Source of the DNA: Streptomyces sp. SM11 | GTDB taxonomy: Bacteria > Actinomycetota > Actinomycetes > Streptomycetales > Streptomycetaceae | Direction of reading: 5' to 3' | Assembly (NCBI RefSeq): GCF_002910905.1 | Contig: NZ_NEUE01000300.1 | Location: 50,761-114,760, forward strand | DNA: 64,000 nt | Shown: piece by piece, positions 26,220-34,705 of the stretch | Layout: each line of letters begins with the position of its first letter | Numbering within the stretch: position 1 is the stretch's first letter | Position numbers and translations under genes: made by a program | Notes under the pieces: model-generated | Databases searched by the model: none | What the model was told of the DNA's origin: nothing | The model's input: the letters and a program-made list of their open reading frames with translations, nothing else

Positions 26220-26363
26220 CGGCCGGTTCGGGGGTGCCCGACGGCCGCGCTGTCCACCCGGCGCGCCAGGACGGCTCAGTACCGGGCACCGCCGAACCGT
26301 TCCCGAGGTGAGCACCTGGTTGACCAGGCCGGCCAAGTACGGCGCCGAGTCCCAGCAGACGTT

Positions 26364-26399
26364 CCGTCGGCGCGGCCCCGCACAGGGCCGCGCCGACGG
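26364..26399. terminator. Bidirectional terminator after arsO
   Basis: Perfect 15-bp stem (26364-26378 with 26385-26399) and 6-base loop, in the gap between arsO and the converging secreted-protein gene. Confidence 0.75.
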
Positions 26400-26427
26400 C
26401 GTACAGGGCGCCGGTACGTCAGAAGAA

Positions 26428-26772
26428 TCAGAAGAAGAGGACCGAACGCACCTTCAGCCGCTCCGAGGCCCCGCCGGTGCGCGGGCGGAGAGGGAAGGAG
26501 TCACCCTCGCAGTCGGTGCCGGTGAAGACCTGCGCCCAGGCGTCCGTGCGGTTCTTCGGGGAGTGTCCGGGCTCGGGGTTCTCCTGGCCGACGCCCGGAA
26601 GGTCGATGCACCGGCCGCTCGGCGGGCTGTTCAGGAAGCCGGTCGCCTCGTATCCCTCGACGGTCACGTAGTCGTAGCGGAACTGCCCCTCGGCGGCCGA
26701 GGCGGAGGAGGGGACGGCGGCGAGAAGCAGCGCGGCACCGAGTACGGCGGGGAGGGCGGAGCGAAAGCGCAT
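26428..26772 (-). CDS. Small secreted protein of unknown function
   Basis: A 114-residue protein with a clear Sec signal (MRFRSALPAVLGAALLLAAV, cleavage after SSASA). The mature part, about 86 residues, has two cysteines (GRCIDLPGV and GTDCEGDSF) that could form a disulfide, plus YDYVTVEGYEATGF. This resembles the small secreted Streptomyces proteins with a C-terminal SER-KVRSVLFF strand (SERLKVRSVLFF here). No enzyme motif is present. The ATG at 26772 is preceded by AGAAGGA. It converges on arsO. Confidence 0.7.
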   Translation of the reverse strand: MRFRSALPAVLGAALLLAAVPSSASAAEGQFRYDYVTVEGYEATGFLNSPPSGRCIDLPGVGQENPEPGHSPKNRTDAWAQVFTGTDCEGDSFPLRPRTGGASERLKVRSVLFF

Positions 26773-27213
26773 GGGTGAAATCCTTCTGGTGGTGGAGGTG
26801 TCGCCGTGGCCCTCTCTTCCCGGCAGGCAGGACCGGTCGCGGGTGGGGGCCACACACGGGTACGTGTTTCCGCAGGCGCACTGACGCACGGGCCACCGAA
26901 GCGACCGCGCAGTAACCGCGCAGTGACTTTGCGTACGCATGGTGACACACAAAGCGACCGGCCATGATCCACAGCCGGGCGGGGCAGGGTGGGGCGGTCG
27001 CGACCCGGTCCCGTGAGCTCCCGCACGCGGCCCGGTCACAGCAGGCCACAGCCCCCGCGCGACTGCGGCCGGTGCTCGCGCTGAACACGCTGCGCGGCCC
27101 GGTCGTCCGGCCCCTGCCCCTGCTCGTCGCAGCCGTGGCGGACCGCCTCACCGGCTACCACCCCGACACCCCGGAGCCCCCGGAACGCGGATCGTGGCCC
27201 CGCACTCTCGTCG
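26773..27213. other. 440-bp intergenic region
   Basis: Upstream region of the secreted-protein gene. It holds a small direct repeat, CCGCGCAGT (26907-26930). A rightward frame at 26964-27227 is open but has no ribosome site and an arginine/proline-rich composition unlike a protein. Nothing else seen. Confidence 0.4.
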
Positions 27214-27543
27214 CTACGGCACGTTGAACCGTACGAGCGTCTCGGCGGCCGGCGTGCCGCTGCGCCGCGCGTACGTCATCCGCTCGCGCGCCTCTCGCAG
27301 CCCTCGGGGACGGTATCCGGGGCCGCCGCAGCAGCTCTTGTGAAACCCCACGCCTGCGTTCAGCAGCACAGCGAGGGCCCGCCGTGCCGCGACGTCCCGC
27401 CGCCGCGGTGCCGCGAACGCCGATCCCGCGTGGATCATCGGCTCCGCACAGTGCGGACAGCTCCGCTGCCTCGCCCTGTCGTGGGGCTGCTTGAACGAGA
27501 CCCGGCAGGAGAGGCAGACGTACGAGGTCTTCCCATGGCTCAC
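27214..27543 (-). CDS. Small cysteine-rich (zinc-ribbon) protein
   Basis: A 109-residue protein of a kind common in Streptomyces. The N-terminal half has TSYVCLSCRVSFKQP followed by RSCPHCAEPMIHAG, two CxxC pairs forming a probable zinc ribbon. The C-terminal half has LLNAGVGFHKSCCGGPGYRP, with two more cysteines, and ends in a basic TYARRSGTPAA. The function is unknown; the name deoxyxylulose-phosphate synthase sometimes attached to relatives has no support here. The start is taken as GTG 27543, where similarity to relatives begins, though the ribosome site is weak. Confidence 0.65.
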   Translation of the reverse strand: MSHGKTSYVCLSCRVSFKQPHDRARQRSCPHCAEPMIHAGSAFAAPRRRDVAARRALAVLLNAGVGFHKSCCGGPGYRPRGLREARERMTYARRSGTPAAETLVRFNVP

Positions 27544-27584
27544 CGGGCTCAGCCTGGAGATCGCACCGGGAGACAGCCACCGAC

Positions 27585-28316
27585 TTGTTCGGCTCCCGTC
27601 AGACAACCGTATCGACGCGGCGGGCCCGGCACCCCGGCTGGAACCTCGGCTCGCGGCGTGCGGACGGCACCGCGCCCGGCGCCTCGGTGCAGGGTCTGGC
27701 CGGCTCGCCGGGCTGGATCGGCTTCGGAGGCAACGGCGGCGACGAGTTCGCGGTCGATCTGACTCCCGGACCGGCCGGACATCTCGGCCAGATCATCCTG
27801 GTCGATCACGAACAGAGCCTCGGTGCCGAACTCGTGGCCGACTCCCTCACCGATGTCGTTCTGGGCCGGGTGCGGAAGGAACGCGGGGGCCTCCACACGG
27901 ACCGCCCTCCGGCCGTGGCCGGGGTCGGCGCCGGACGCCTTGAGTCCGTCCGGGCCGCCGCCCATCCCGCCCTGGAAGTTCTGTCCATCGATGTCCGGGA
28001 CGGCACACCGTTCACGCTCGCGCCGGTCGTCGGGCTGCCCCGGCTGCGTACGCTCACCGCCACGCCCGGCGCACTGGCCGATCCCCTGGAGGTCGCCGCG
28101 CTCACCGGACTGGAGTTCCTGGAACTCGGCGCGCGGGAATGGCGCGCCCTCCTGGACGCGGGAACCGTTCCGCGCACCCTCAAGGCCGCGGCCATCAGCG
28201 TCCGGGACCAGGACCACCTGCCCGTCGTGGCCATCGCCAACGAGATCCTCGCCCTGTACGGTCGGCCACCGGTCCCACAGACACCTCTCGACGGAGACCT
28301 CGGCCCCGCGAGCTGA
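27585..28316 (+). pseudogene. SMI1/KNR4-type protein lacking its N-terminal part
   Basis: The recognisable part starts at about residue 17: HPGWNLGSRRADGTAPGAS, then GWIGFGGNGGDEFAVDLTPG and GQIILVDHEQSLGAELVADS. These are the last strands and helix of a SMI1/KNR4 (SUKH-type) domain. It is followed by a leucine-rich-like segment (GLPRLRTLTATPGALADP; LEVAALTGLEFLELGA). The first ~100 residues of the domain are missing, the ATG at 27585 has no ribosome site, and the preceding 40 bases belong to the opposite gene. SUKH proteins often act as immunity proteins against secreted toxins. This copy is probably 5'-truncated. Confidence 0.5.
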
Positions 28317-28428
28317 CCCGCCCGGAGGCGATACTGGCCGTAGCAGTCCGCCTCGCCTCCGAACCGGCTCCCGGCCGGGGCGGTCCGGTTGGGCCCGCCT
28401 TTGTCGATGCCTCCGAGGGGAGCCGTTC

Positions 28429-29037
28429 ATGACCACGGCGAAAGACCTGTTCATCATCGCCATAGATCCAGTACCGGAGCACACCGTGGGGCAGGGCGAC
28501 CTGTCGCTCGCACTCGCGGGAGCCGAGCTGCTCGATCTCGTCGGTACGGGAGCCATCACCGTGGACGGCGACCTCATCGTGCCGAGCGGGTCGTCGGTGC
28601 CGGACGACCGGCTGCTCGGCGAGGCCGCCGCGCTGGTCACCCGGCGACCGCCCCACGAGCGGATCGAGGACTGGCTGTGGCGCCGCGGCCGGGACCTCTC
28701 GGCCACCTACCAGGACGCTCTGGAGGAGGACGGCGAACTCACGCAGAAGAGAAGCGGCCGGTTGCCGTTCGGCCCGAAACGCGTGGAGCTGGTCGATACG
28801 CCCGGCCGCCGCCGGGCCGTCGGCCGCCGGGAGGAGGGGGAACCCGTCCTGGCCGCCCTCGCATCGGCCGTGGGTATCGACGGCGGTCGGTCCGGCGACG
28901 ACGAGCCCCGCCTGGACGACGAGACGGTGACGACCGTGGTCGCCACCGTCCATGAGGCGGTGATGGAGCTGGAGGCCGTACGCCAGCGGCGGACCATCGA
29001 GAACACGGCCTTCGCCAACGTCTGGCGCGGACCGTGA
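28429..29037 (+). CDS. GPP34 (Golgi phosphoprotein 3-like) family protein
   Basis: A 202-residue protein that starts MTTAKDLFIIAIDPVPEH behind GAGGGGAG. Segments LSLALAGAELLDLVGTGAI and AVGIDG match the GPP34 fold, whose eukaryotic members bind phosphatidylinositol-4-phosphate. Streptomyces carry many paralogues of unknown role, probably membrane-associated. A much longer open frame upstream is a shadow of the SMI1-like gene. It sits alone between broken genes. Confidence 0.75.
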   Translation: MTTAKDLFIIAIDPVPEHTVGQGDLSLALAGAELLDLVGTGAITVDGDLIVPSGSSVPDDRLLGEAAALVTRRPPHERIEDWLWRRGRDLSATYQDALEEDGELTQKRSGRLPFGPKRVELVDTPGRRRAVGRREEGEPVLAALASAVGIDGGRSGDDEPRLDDETVTTVVATVHEAVMELEAVRQRRTIENTAFANVWRGP

Positions 29038-29123
29038 GCCGGATCCCCCCGACCGAGGCACGCGGCAGGGATGACCTTGACACGGTGACAAGCTCTTCGC
29101 TGCTTGCCGAGGAGGTGGTCCCG

Positions 29124-29356
29124 ATGAACGTCCGGGACACGACACGGACACGGTGCGAGCGCTGCGGGGGCTTGAGGACGACCGCGCGTCGGTGCGGTTG
29201 CGAGCCGCTCTGGCGGTCGGCTCGACACCGGACCCGCGCTTCGTCGGCGCGCTCGTCGAGCGGTGCGCGGTCGAGCCCGAGTCCTTGCTGCACGACGAGG
29301 ACCGTGCCGTCGCGCTGACCGCGGCGTACGTTCTTCAGCTGCGCGACGTGGGGTGA
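29124..29356 (+). pseudogene. HEAT-repeat protein remnant, frameshifted and altered at its end
   Basis: A strong ribosome site (GAGGAGGTGG) precedes ATG 29124, but that frame soon becomes arginine-rich nonsense ending at 29318. The frame one base over reads TDTVRALRGLEDDRASVRL, AALAVGSTPDPRFVGALVER, CAVEP, which is a recognisable HEAT-repeat N-terminus. It then departs (ESLLHDEDRAVALTAAYVLQ) and stops at 29356. The two frames join at the repeated CACGACACGGACACGG (29137-29152), a likely slippage site. A short damaged copy of a larger gene. Confidence 0.5.
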
Positions 29357-30693
29357 CGGGCCTTGCCCGGGGTGTCGCCCACGGGGGCCGGTGCGGCGTG
29401 TGCCGTCGTGTCGGCCGCCTCCTCCGTCCGTGCCGGGGGCCGCGCCGGATCCCGTGACGCGAGGCCGGTCGGTGGCCGGTCCAGGAGCAGCGGAACGGCC
29501 AGGGCGGGCAGCAGCCAGACGAACACGATGAGGCGGTAGCCGAGGAGCTGGTCCAGGTTCGGGTGGCCCGCCTGGTTGAGGAGGCCTGCCGCCCCTGCCG
29601 CCAGGGCGACGGGCAGTACCACGGAGCGCCGTCTCAGCAGCGCCCGGGCCGAGAGCGCGAGCAGGACGGGAAGGACCGGGTAGGTGGCCTGGCGCCTGAG
29701 CCACGCCGTCCAGAAGACCCGCTCCTGGGCGAAGAACTCGGGCCACGGGTCGGGCCGGTCGGGGCGCTGGTAGTGGTGGGTCAGCAGGTCCTGGGCGCTG
29801 TCCTGGCCCATGGGCCAGGACAGGAGATGCGCCCCGGCGTAGATGAGCGCCGCCAGCGCACCGCACAGTCCGGCCGCCCGGAGTACGGGGATGGACCGCC
29901 GCCCCTTCAGGCGGAGCCACCCGGACCAGGCCAGGAAGACGCCGGCGAGAGCGGCCGCCAGCAGCAGTGCCTGCGAGTAGCGGACGAGGAACATCAGGGC
30001 GAACCCGCCCGCGACGAGCACCGTGCCGGTACGGGGCCGGTCCCGCAGCAGCAGGACGCAGCCGAGGAAGACCGCCGTGCCGAGCGCCAGGGAGAGCCCG
30101 TCGCTCAGGGGGTTCATGGCGACGGTACCGGTGGGCAGGGCGAGGTACAGGGCCTGCCCGGCCAGCCCTGCGCGCCGGGAAGCGCCCGCGACACGGAGGG
30201 TGAGCAGGACGCAGACGCTTCCGGCCAGCGCGACGACGAGCCCGGCTAGCCAGAGGCCCCAGGTGGGACCGAAGGCGGTCACGAAGGGAACCAGGAACAG
30301 CGGATAGCCGGGCCTGGCCTCGAAGATGGCCATGAACCGCTGGTTGGCGAACGGGGCGGTCATCCCCGAGGTGTTGCCGTGGCGGGACCAGTACGCGACC
30401 GAGCCGTTCAGCCGGCGCACGCACTGTTCCTCCGATTCGCCCGCGGCCTTCCTGCTGGTCCAGGGGATGGAGTCCAGGGGCGCCTGCTGCCCGCTGGCAC
30501 AGGAGTAGCCGATGGCCAGCCGGCCCGCGTCCGGACGGCTCTCGCCACGGAGACTCAGGGCGTAGGAGAGGTAGTTCTTCGTATCGGGCGAGGCCCGTCC
30601 GGTGACCGCCGTCAGCTGGAGTCCGGCGAAGGCCACGGCGATGAGCAGCATCCCGATGAGGCCGAGGTGCTGGGTTCTGCGGATGTTCGGCAT
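29335..30693 (-). CDS. Polytopic membrane protein, glycosyltransferase-like (GT39/GT-C type)
   Basis: A 452-residue protein with ten or more hydrophobic segments. After the first helix (LGLIGMLLIAVAFAGLQL) comes a large outer loop with SPDTKNYLSYALSLRGESRP and RFMAIFEARPGYPLFLVPF, the D-x-x-Y...RPGYP arrangement seen in GT-C family proteins that use polyprenyl-phosphate sugars. No soluble catalytic domain is present. The ATG at 30693 (MPNIRRTQH) is preferred to one seven codons upstream because GGGGAG lies 9 bases before it. The C-terminal 45 residues are polar and probably cytoplasmic. The substrate is unknown. Confidence 0.6.
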   Translation of the reverse strand: MPNIRRTQHLGLIGMLLIAVAFAGLQLTAVTGRASPDTKNYLSYALSLRGESRPDAGRLAIGYSCASGQQAPLDSIPWTSRKAAGESEEQCVRRLNGSVAYWSRHGNTSGMTAPFANQRFMAIFEARPGYPLFLVPFVTAFGPTWGLWLAGLVVALAGSVCVLLTLRVAGASRRAGLAGQALYLALPTGTVAMNPLSDGLSLALGTAVFLGCVLLLRDRPRTGTVLVAGGFALMFLVRYSQALLLAAALAGVFLAWSGWLRLKGRRSIPVLRAAGLCGALAALIYAGAHLLSWPMGQDSAQDLLTHHYQRPDRPDPWPEFFAQERVFWTAWLRRQATYPVLPVLLALSARALLRRRSVVLPVALAAGAAGLLNQAGHPNLDQLLGYRLIVFVWLLPALAVPLLLDRPPTGLASRDPARPPARTEEAADTTAHAAPAPVGDTPGKARHPTSRS

Positions 30694-30811
30694 CGGACGG
30701 ACGCTCCCCTGCATACGGCGGTTGCCTCATCAACGAGAGAACCCCCGTGGGGTGGCGCTCCGGTTCGGCTCCGGAACACGGCACGTACGAGGCCGGGGCG
30801 GGCCCGGTGCG

Positions 30812-31597
30812 CTACCGGCCCTGCGGCTTCCCGCGCTTGCCGCTCCGGCCGCCGGCCCGGCCGCCCGACTGGGGCTTCCTGCCCGCCGCGGGCTTGTTCC
30901 GGGCACTGCCCGAACCGGCACCCGTACCGGCCCGCTTGCCCTTGGTCTTGTCCTTGGCCTTCGCCGCGCGTGGCGGGGTGGCCGCGCGGCCACGGGTGCT
31001 GTTGACGGTGCGGCCCCGGACGATCCCGATGAACTCCTCCACCAGGTCGGGGGTGACCTCCGCCTCGGGCCAGGACAGCGCGACACGCGACTCCGGGGCC
31101 CCCCGGACCGGTCGGTAGGTGAGGTCCTTGCGGTGGTGGAGGCGGGCCAGGGACTGCGGGACGAGCAGGACGCCCACGCCCGCCGCCACCAGCTCGATCG
31201 CGTCCGCCGTGGTCGCCGGGCGCTCGATGGCGGGGCGGCCGGGCAGGGTCTCCCAGTCGAGGAGGTCGTCCAGCGGGTGCAGCACGATCTCGTCGGCCAG
31301 CTCGGCGAGCGAGACCTCGTCCGCGGCGGTCGCGACATGATCCTTGGGGATCACGACGACGGTCGTCTCGGTATAGAGGGGGATCGCGCTCAGGACGTTC
31401 CGGTCGACGGGGAGCCGTACGAGACCGGCGTCGGCGCCGCCGCCCGCCAGCAGCTCCGGCGCCTCGGCTGCGGTGGCCTGGACGAGCTCCAGGGAGGTGC
31501 GGGGCAGCCGCTCGTGCCAGACCCTCACCCACTTGGTGGGCGTCACGCCGGGAACGTACGCGAGCCTGAAGGATGAGGGGATGTCCGAGCCTGTCAC
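30812..31597 (-). CDS. LysR-type substrate-binding domain protein without a DNA-binding domain
   Basis: A 261-residue protein. Residues about 8-195 are the periplasmic-binding-like effector domain of LysR regulators: FRLAYVPGVTPTKWVRVW, GADAGLVRLPVDR, ADAIELVAAGVGVLLVPQS. The usual N-terminal winged helix is absent and there is no room for it, since the start GTG 31597 lies 58 bp from the divergent gene. The last ~65 residues are very rich in Lys, Arg, Gly and Ala (AKAKDKTKGKRAG; GGRSGKRGKPQGR) and could bind nucleic acid non-specifically. The ribosome site is poor. Confidence 0.75.
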   Translation of the reverse strand: MTGSDIPSSFRLAYVPGVTPTKWVRVWHERLPRTSLELVQATAAEAPELLAGGGADAGLVRLPVDRNVLSAIPLYTETTVVVIPKDHVATAADEVSLAELADEIVLHPLDDLLDWETLPGRPAIERPATTADAIELVAAGVGVLLVPQSLARLHHRKDLTYRPVRGAPESRVALSWPEAEVTPDLVEEFIGIVRGRTVNSTRGRAATPPRAAKAKDKTKGKRAGTGAGSGSARNKPAAGRKPQSGGRAGGRSGKRGKPQGR

Positions 31598-31655
31598 GGA
31601 ACCAGGCTACCGGTCGGTGGTCGGAGGTATGTCCCATGGTCGATACCCTGGACCC

Positions 31656-32078
31656 ATGACGTCGCACAAGACCGCCCAGACCATGAAGCCCGCCACGGCG
31701 GCGAAGAAGCTGGGTGTGTACCTCCAGGCCACCCCCGCCGTTTTCCAGGAGGGTGCCGTCTCCCGCACCGAGCTCAACGCCCTCCAGACCGACCCGCCCG
31801 CCTGGCTGGTGGAGCTGCGCAGCACCGGCCCGCACCCGCGGCCGGTCGTCGCCGCGAAGCTCGGCATCTCCATCGCGGGGCTCGCCCGCGGCGGGGTCAC
31901 CGAGGCGCTCACCACCGAGCAGATCGACGCGCTGAAGGACGAGATGCCCGAGTGGCTCCGGAAGGAGCGCGCCACGCAGGCCGAGGTGCGCAAGGAGACC
32001 GCTCGTATCAAGGAGCGCAACGCCGAGCGGGCCGAGCGGGCCGCGCAGACCAACAACCAGCAGTCCGGCGACCAGTAG
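31656..32078 (+). CDS. DUF5997 family protein
   Basis: A 140-residue soluble protein found widely in actinobacteria and of unknown function. Typical stretches are MKPATAAKKLGVYLQATPAV, FQEGAVSRTELNALQTDPP, and RPVVAAKLGISIAGLARGG. The C-terminal third is a charged, probably coiled helix (EVRKETARIKERNAERAERA). The first ATG (31656) directly follows GATACCCTGGACCC with no ribosome site, so a leaderless transcript from a -10-like GATACC is likely. It is divergent from the LysR-like gene, a pairing that may reflect joint control. Confidence 0.75.
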   Translation: MTSHKTAQTMKPATAAKKLGVYLQATPAVFQEGAVSRTELNALQTDPPAWLVELRSTGPHPRPVVAAKLGISIAGLARGGVTEALTTEQIDALKDEMPEWLRKERATQAEVRKETARIKERNAERAERAAQTNNQQSGDQ

Positions 32079-32138
32079 TCCGACGATCAGCAGCCCGGCG
32101 GTCGGAGCACCCGGGTTCCGCCGCGGGACCCGGGCCCG

Positions 32139-32678
32139 TCAGGGCCGGCGTCCCCGGCCCTGCGGAAACTCGCCCAGGCTGACCGCGCGATGAATCGTCG
32201 CGGCCAGTTCCCGCGCGTCCTCGGTGAACGTGTCCACCCGGATACTCCCCGCGCCGCGTAGTTCGATGGCGAAGCCGAAGCCCATTCCCCGGGCCTCGGC
32301 CATCGGGCGTCCGTCCCCTGCCGAAGCGGCCCCGACCCGCACGATGTCCGTCCAGGGAATCAGGGTGGCGGTGCCCGCGACCCGGTGGGTCAGCCCCCGC
32401 TCGTGGACGTCGAAGCACTGTTCCCGCGTGCGCAGGGCCTGCGTCAGACGCCACGCCCCGAGGCCAAGACCGACCAGCCCCACCCCGAGCAGCAGGCCCG
32501 CCAGCTCGGGCGCGCCGTCGGTGGTGCCGACGGAGGCGATGGTCACGGGCACGCCGAAGGCGAGGCCGACAGCGCCCACGACCAGCAGGATCCCGGCCAG
32601 CCGCAGGCGTCTGCTGCCGTCGGTGCGGTGCTCACGGACGAATCCGCCGAGCTCTCGTGCGGCTTCGGTGCGTCGCAT
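32139..32678 (-). CDS. Two-helix membrane protein with a PH-like domain
   Basis: A 179-residue protein. Two hydrophobic segments (RLAGILLVVGAVGLAFGVPV; LAGLLLGVGLVGLGLGAW) are followed by a soluble part with QCFDVHERGLTHRVAGTATL, IPWTDIVRVG and IELRGAGSIRVDTF, the beta pattern of bacterial PH-like (DUF6585-like) domains. The ATG at 32678 follows GGGGGGACG. The protein is probably membrane-bound with a cytoplasmic PH-like domain. Function unknown. Confidence 0.6.
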   Translation of the reverse strand: MRRTEAARELGGFVREHRTDGSRRLRLAGILLVVGAVGLAFGVPVTIASVGTTDGAPELAGLLLGVGLVGLGLGAWRLTQALRTREQCFDVHERGLTHRVAGTATLIPWTDIVRVGAASAGDGRPMAEARGMGFGFAIELRGAGSIRVDTFTEDARELAATIHRAVSLGEFPQGRGRRP

Positions 32679-32756
32679 CGCGTCCCCCCAGTCGTGAACA
32701 CCTCAAATTCTGCCCGACCGCGGGGCGCGTGTCAGGAGAACGGCCGGGCGCATGCC

Positions 32757-32822
32757 ACGGGCCCGCGGCCGGCCCGCCCCACCGACGCGCACATCGGTGG
32801 AACGGCCCTGCCGCGGGCCCGT
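32757..32822. terminator. Branched GC-rich hairpin after the cyclophilin gene
   Basis: A perfect 13-bp outer stem (32757-32769 with 32810-32822) encloses a second hairpin with CCACCGA/TCGGTGG arms. It lies downstream of the leftward cyclophilin gene. Confidence 0.6.
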
Positions 32823-32838
32823 CGGGCTGCCGGACCGG

Positions 32839-33336
32839 TCAGAGAGCGCCGGACTCGGCGATGGTCACCTTGGCGCGGGTCTTGCCGCTGGAGGAGCCCA
32901 GCGCCTCGATCTTGCGGACCAGGGCCATGCTGTCGTCGTCGGCGACCTCGCCGAAGACCACGTGCTTGCCGTCCAGCCACGGGGTGAGCACCGTGGTGAC
33001 GAAGAACTGCGAACCGTTGGTGTTCGGTCCGGCGTTGGCCATCGAGAGCAGGCCGACACGGTCGTGCTTGAGCTTGAAGTTCTCGTCGGCGAACTTCTCG
33101 CCGTAGATGCTCTTGCCGCCGGTGCCGTCACCGCGGGTGAAGTCGCCGCCCTGGAGCATGAAGTCCGTGATGACGCGGTGGAAGGACGAGCCGGCGTAGC
33201 CGAAGCCCTTCTCGCCGGTGGCGAGCGCGCGGAAGTTCTCCGCCGTCTTGGGGACGACGTCGTCGAACAGGTTGAACGTGATCCGCCCTGCGGGCGCATC
33301 GTCGATGGTGATGTCGAAGTAGACCTTGGTTGTCAT
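32839..33336 (-). CDS. Peptidyl-prolyl cis-trans isomerase, cyclophilin type
   Basis: A 165-residue cytoplasmic cyclophilin that speeds proline isomerisation in protein folding. Catalytic Arg54 lies in SSFHRVITDFMLQGGDF, with Phe59 and Gln62; MANAGPNTNGSQFFVTT and WLDGKHVVFGEV complete the active site and cyclosporin-binding groove. There is no signal peptide. The ATG at 33336 follows GAGGATG, and the length matches the single-domain family. A longer open frame upstream is a shadow of the serine hydrolase. Confidence 0.95.
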   Translation of the reverse strand: MTTKVYFDITIDDAPAGRITFNLFDDVVPKTAENFRALATGEKGFGYAGSSFHRVITDFMLQGGDFTRGDGTGGKSIYGEKFADENFKLKHDRVGLLSMANAGPNTNGSQFFVTTVLTPWLDGKHVVFGEVADDDSMALVRKIEALGSSSGKTRAKVTIAESGAL

Positions 33337-33410
33337 GGTGACATCCTCACATTCCTGGCAACCGCAGGTGAAACCCGGGTTGGGTCGGCACGTCGGACGT
33401 CCTGTTCCGC

Positions 33411-34580
33411 TCACCTCCCGGCGGTCTCCCCGTGGGCCGCGTAGACGGCGTTCACCAGGGCCGTCTTGCGCGGGTCGTCGGCGAGCCGGGGGCCCATCCG
33501 GTTCATGACGTATCCGAGGGCGATTCCGGCATCCGGGTCGGCCAGGCCGCAGGAACCGCCCGCGCCGTCGTGGCCGAGCGCGCGCGGGTCGGGACCGTAC
33601 GAGCGGTTCGCACCGCTCAGCCAGAGTCCGAGGCCGATCTCCGTCTCGAGTACGAAGCCGTCGCCGAGTACGAGGTCGCGACAGGCTCCCTGCCCTTCGC
33701 CGACGCGGACGGCGGCCTTCTCGGAAAGGATCCGGCGGCCGTCGAGGCTGCCGCGTCCGGCCAGGATCCCGTAGAGCGCGGCGACCGCGCGGGCGGTGCC
33801 GTGCCCATTGGCGGCGGGGATCTCCGCGGCCCGCCAAGCGGGGGTGTTGGCGGCGGCCCGGCCGGTGGGCGGGTTGAGCAGGGAGGCGACGGCGACCGGA
33901 GTCATCCGGCCCAGGAGGGCCGCCTGGGCGGCCCGGTCGGGGCGTTCCTGGACGAGTTCGGCGAGCCGGTGGGTCTCGCTCTCCGGGAGGCCGAAGGTGA
34001 AGTCGATGCCCAGCGGGCCCGTGATCTCCTGCCGGAGGAACGCCCCGGGCCGCAGCCCGGCGATCCGGCGGACCACTTCGCCGACGAGGAATCCGTAACT
34101 GATCGCGTGGTAGCCGGAGCGGGTGCCCGGCTCCCACCAGGGTGCGGTGGCGGCGAGCCGGGCGCAGGCCGCCTCCCAGTCGTACAGCTCGTCCAGGGTG
34201 AGCGGGGTGTCGGGTCCGGCCACTCCGGAGCGGTGCGAGAGGAGGTGGCGTAAGAGGACGGATTCCTTGCCGCTCGCGGCGAACTCCGGCCAGTACGCGG
34301 CGACCGGGGCGTCGAGGTCGAGCAGGCCCCGGTCGGCCAGGACATGGGCGCAGAGCGCGGTCGGGCCCTTTCCGGTGGACCAGACGTTGACCAGGGTGTC
34401 CCGCTCCCAGGGGCGGGTGCGGGCCGCGTCGGCCCAGCCGCCCCAGAGGTCCACCACCGGTTCGCCGTCGACCAGGACGGTCACCGCCGCGCCCAGTTCG
34501 CCGCGGTCCGTGAAGTTCTCCCCGAAGGCGTCCCGGACCCCGGCGTACCGGTCGTCGCAGTGGCCGTGGATCTGCGGCAC
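33411..34580 (-). CDS. Serine hydrolase of the beta-lactamase / class C esterase family
   Basis: A 389-residue protein with the serine beta-lactamase fold. The nucleophile motif SxxK is STGK (residues 68-71 in VWSTGKGPTALC), the Tyr element is in GYHAISYGFLVGEVVRR, and HDGAGGS takes the place of the KTG motif, as in EstB-like esterases. There is no signal peptide, so a cytoplasmic esterase or peptidase is more likely than a secreted beta-lactamase. The GTG at 34580 is used because GAGAGAGG precedes it and MPQIHGHCDDRY is the normal family start. Confidence 0.8.
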   Translation of the reverse strand: MPQIHGHCDDRYAGVRDAFGENFTDRGELGAAVTVLVDGEPVVDLWGGWADAARTRPWERDTLVNVWSTGKGPTALCAHVLADRGLLDLDAPVAAYWPEFAASGKESVLLRHLLSHRSGVAGPDTPLTLDELYDWEAACARLAATAPWWEPGTRSGYHAISYGFLVGEVVRRIAGLRPGAFLRQEITGPLGIDFTFGLPESETHRLAELVQERPDRAAQAALLGRMTPVAVASLLNPPTGRAAANTPAWRAAEIPAANGHGTARAVAALYGILAGRGSLDGRRILSEKAAVRVGEGQGACRDLVLGDGFVLETEIGLGLWLSGANRSYGPDPRALGHDGAGGSCGLADPDAGIALGYVMNRMGPRLADDPRKTALVNAVYAAHGETAGR

Positions 34581-34705
34581 GGGACCTCTCTCGTCGCGGG
34601 CGCGGGTCCGGCGGCAGAACCGGATGCCCCGCAACGTACCGACTGGTCGGACCGGACGGAAGAGGCCGTGGCGCCAGAGGTTCGGGGCCACCGGCCCCTC
34701 CCTGG

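Noticed and set aside
26964..27227. Possible small gene between the secreted protein and the zinc-ribbon gene
   Set aside because: No ribosome site, arginine/proline-rich composition and no recognisable motif.
32839..34137. A long leftward frame upstream of the cyclophilin start
   Set aside because: It is antisense/out-of-frame to the serine hydrolase; the cyclophilin begins MTTKVYFDIT at 33336 with a good ribosome site.
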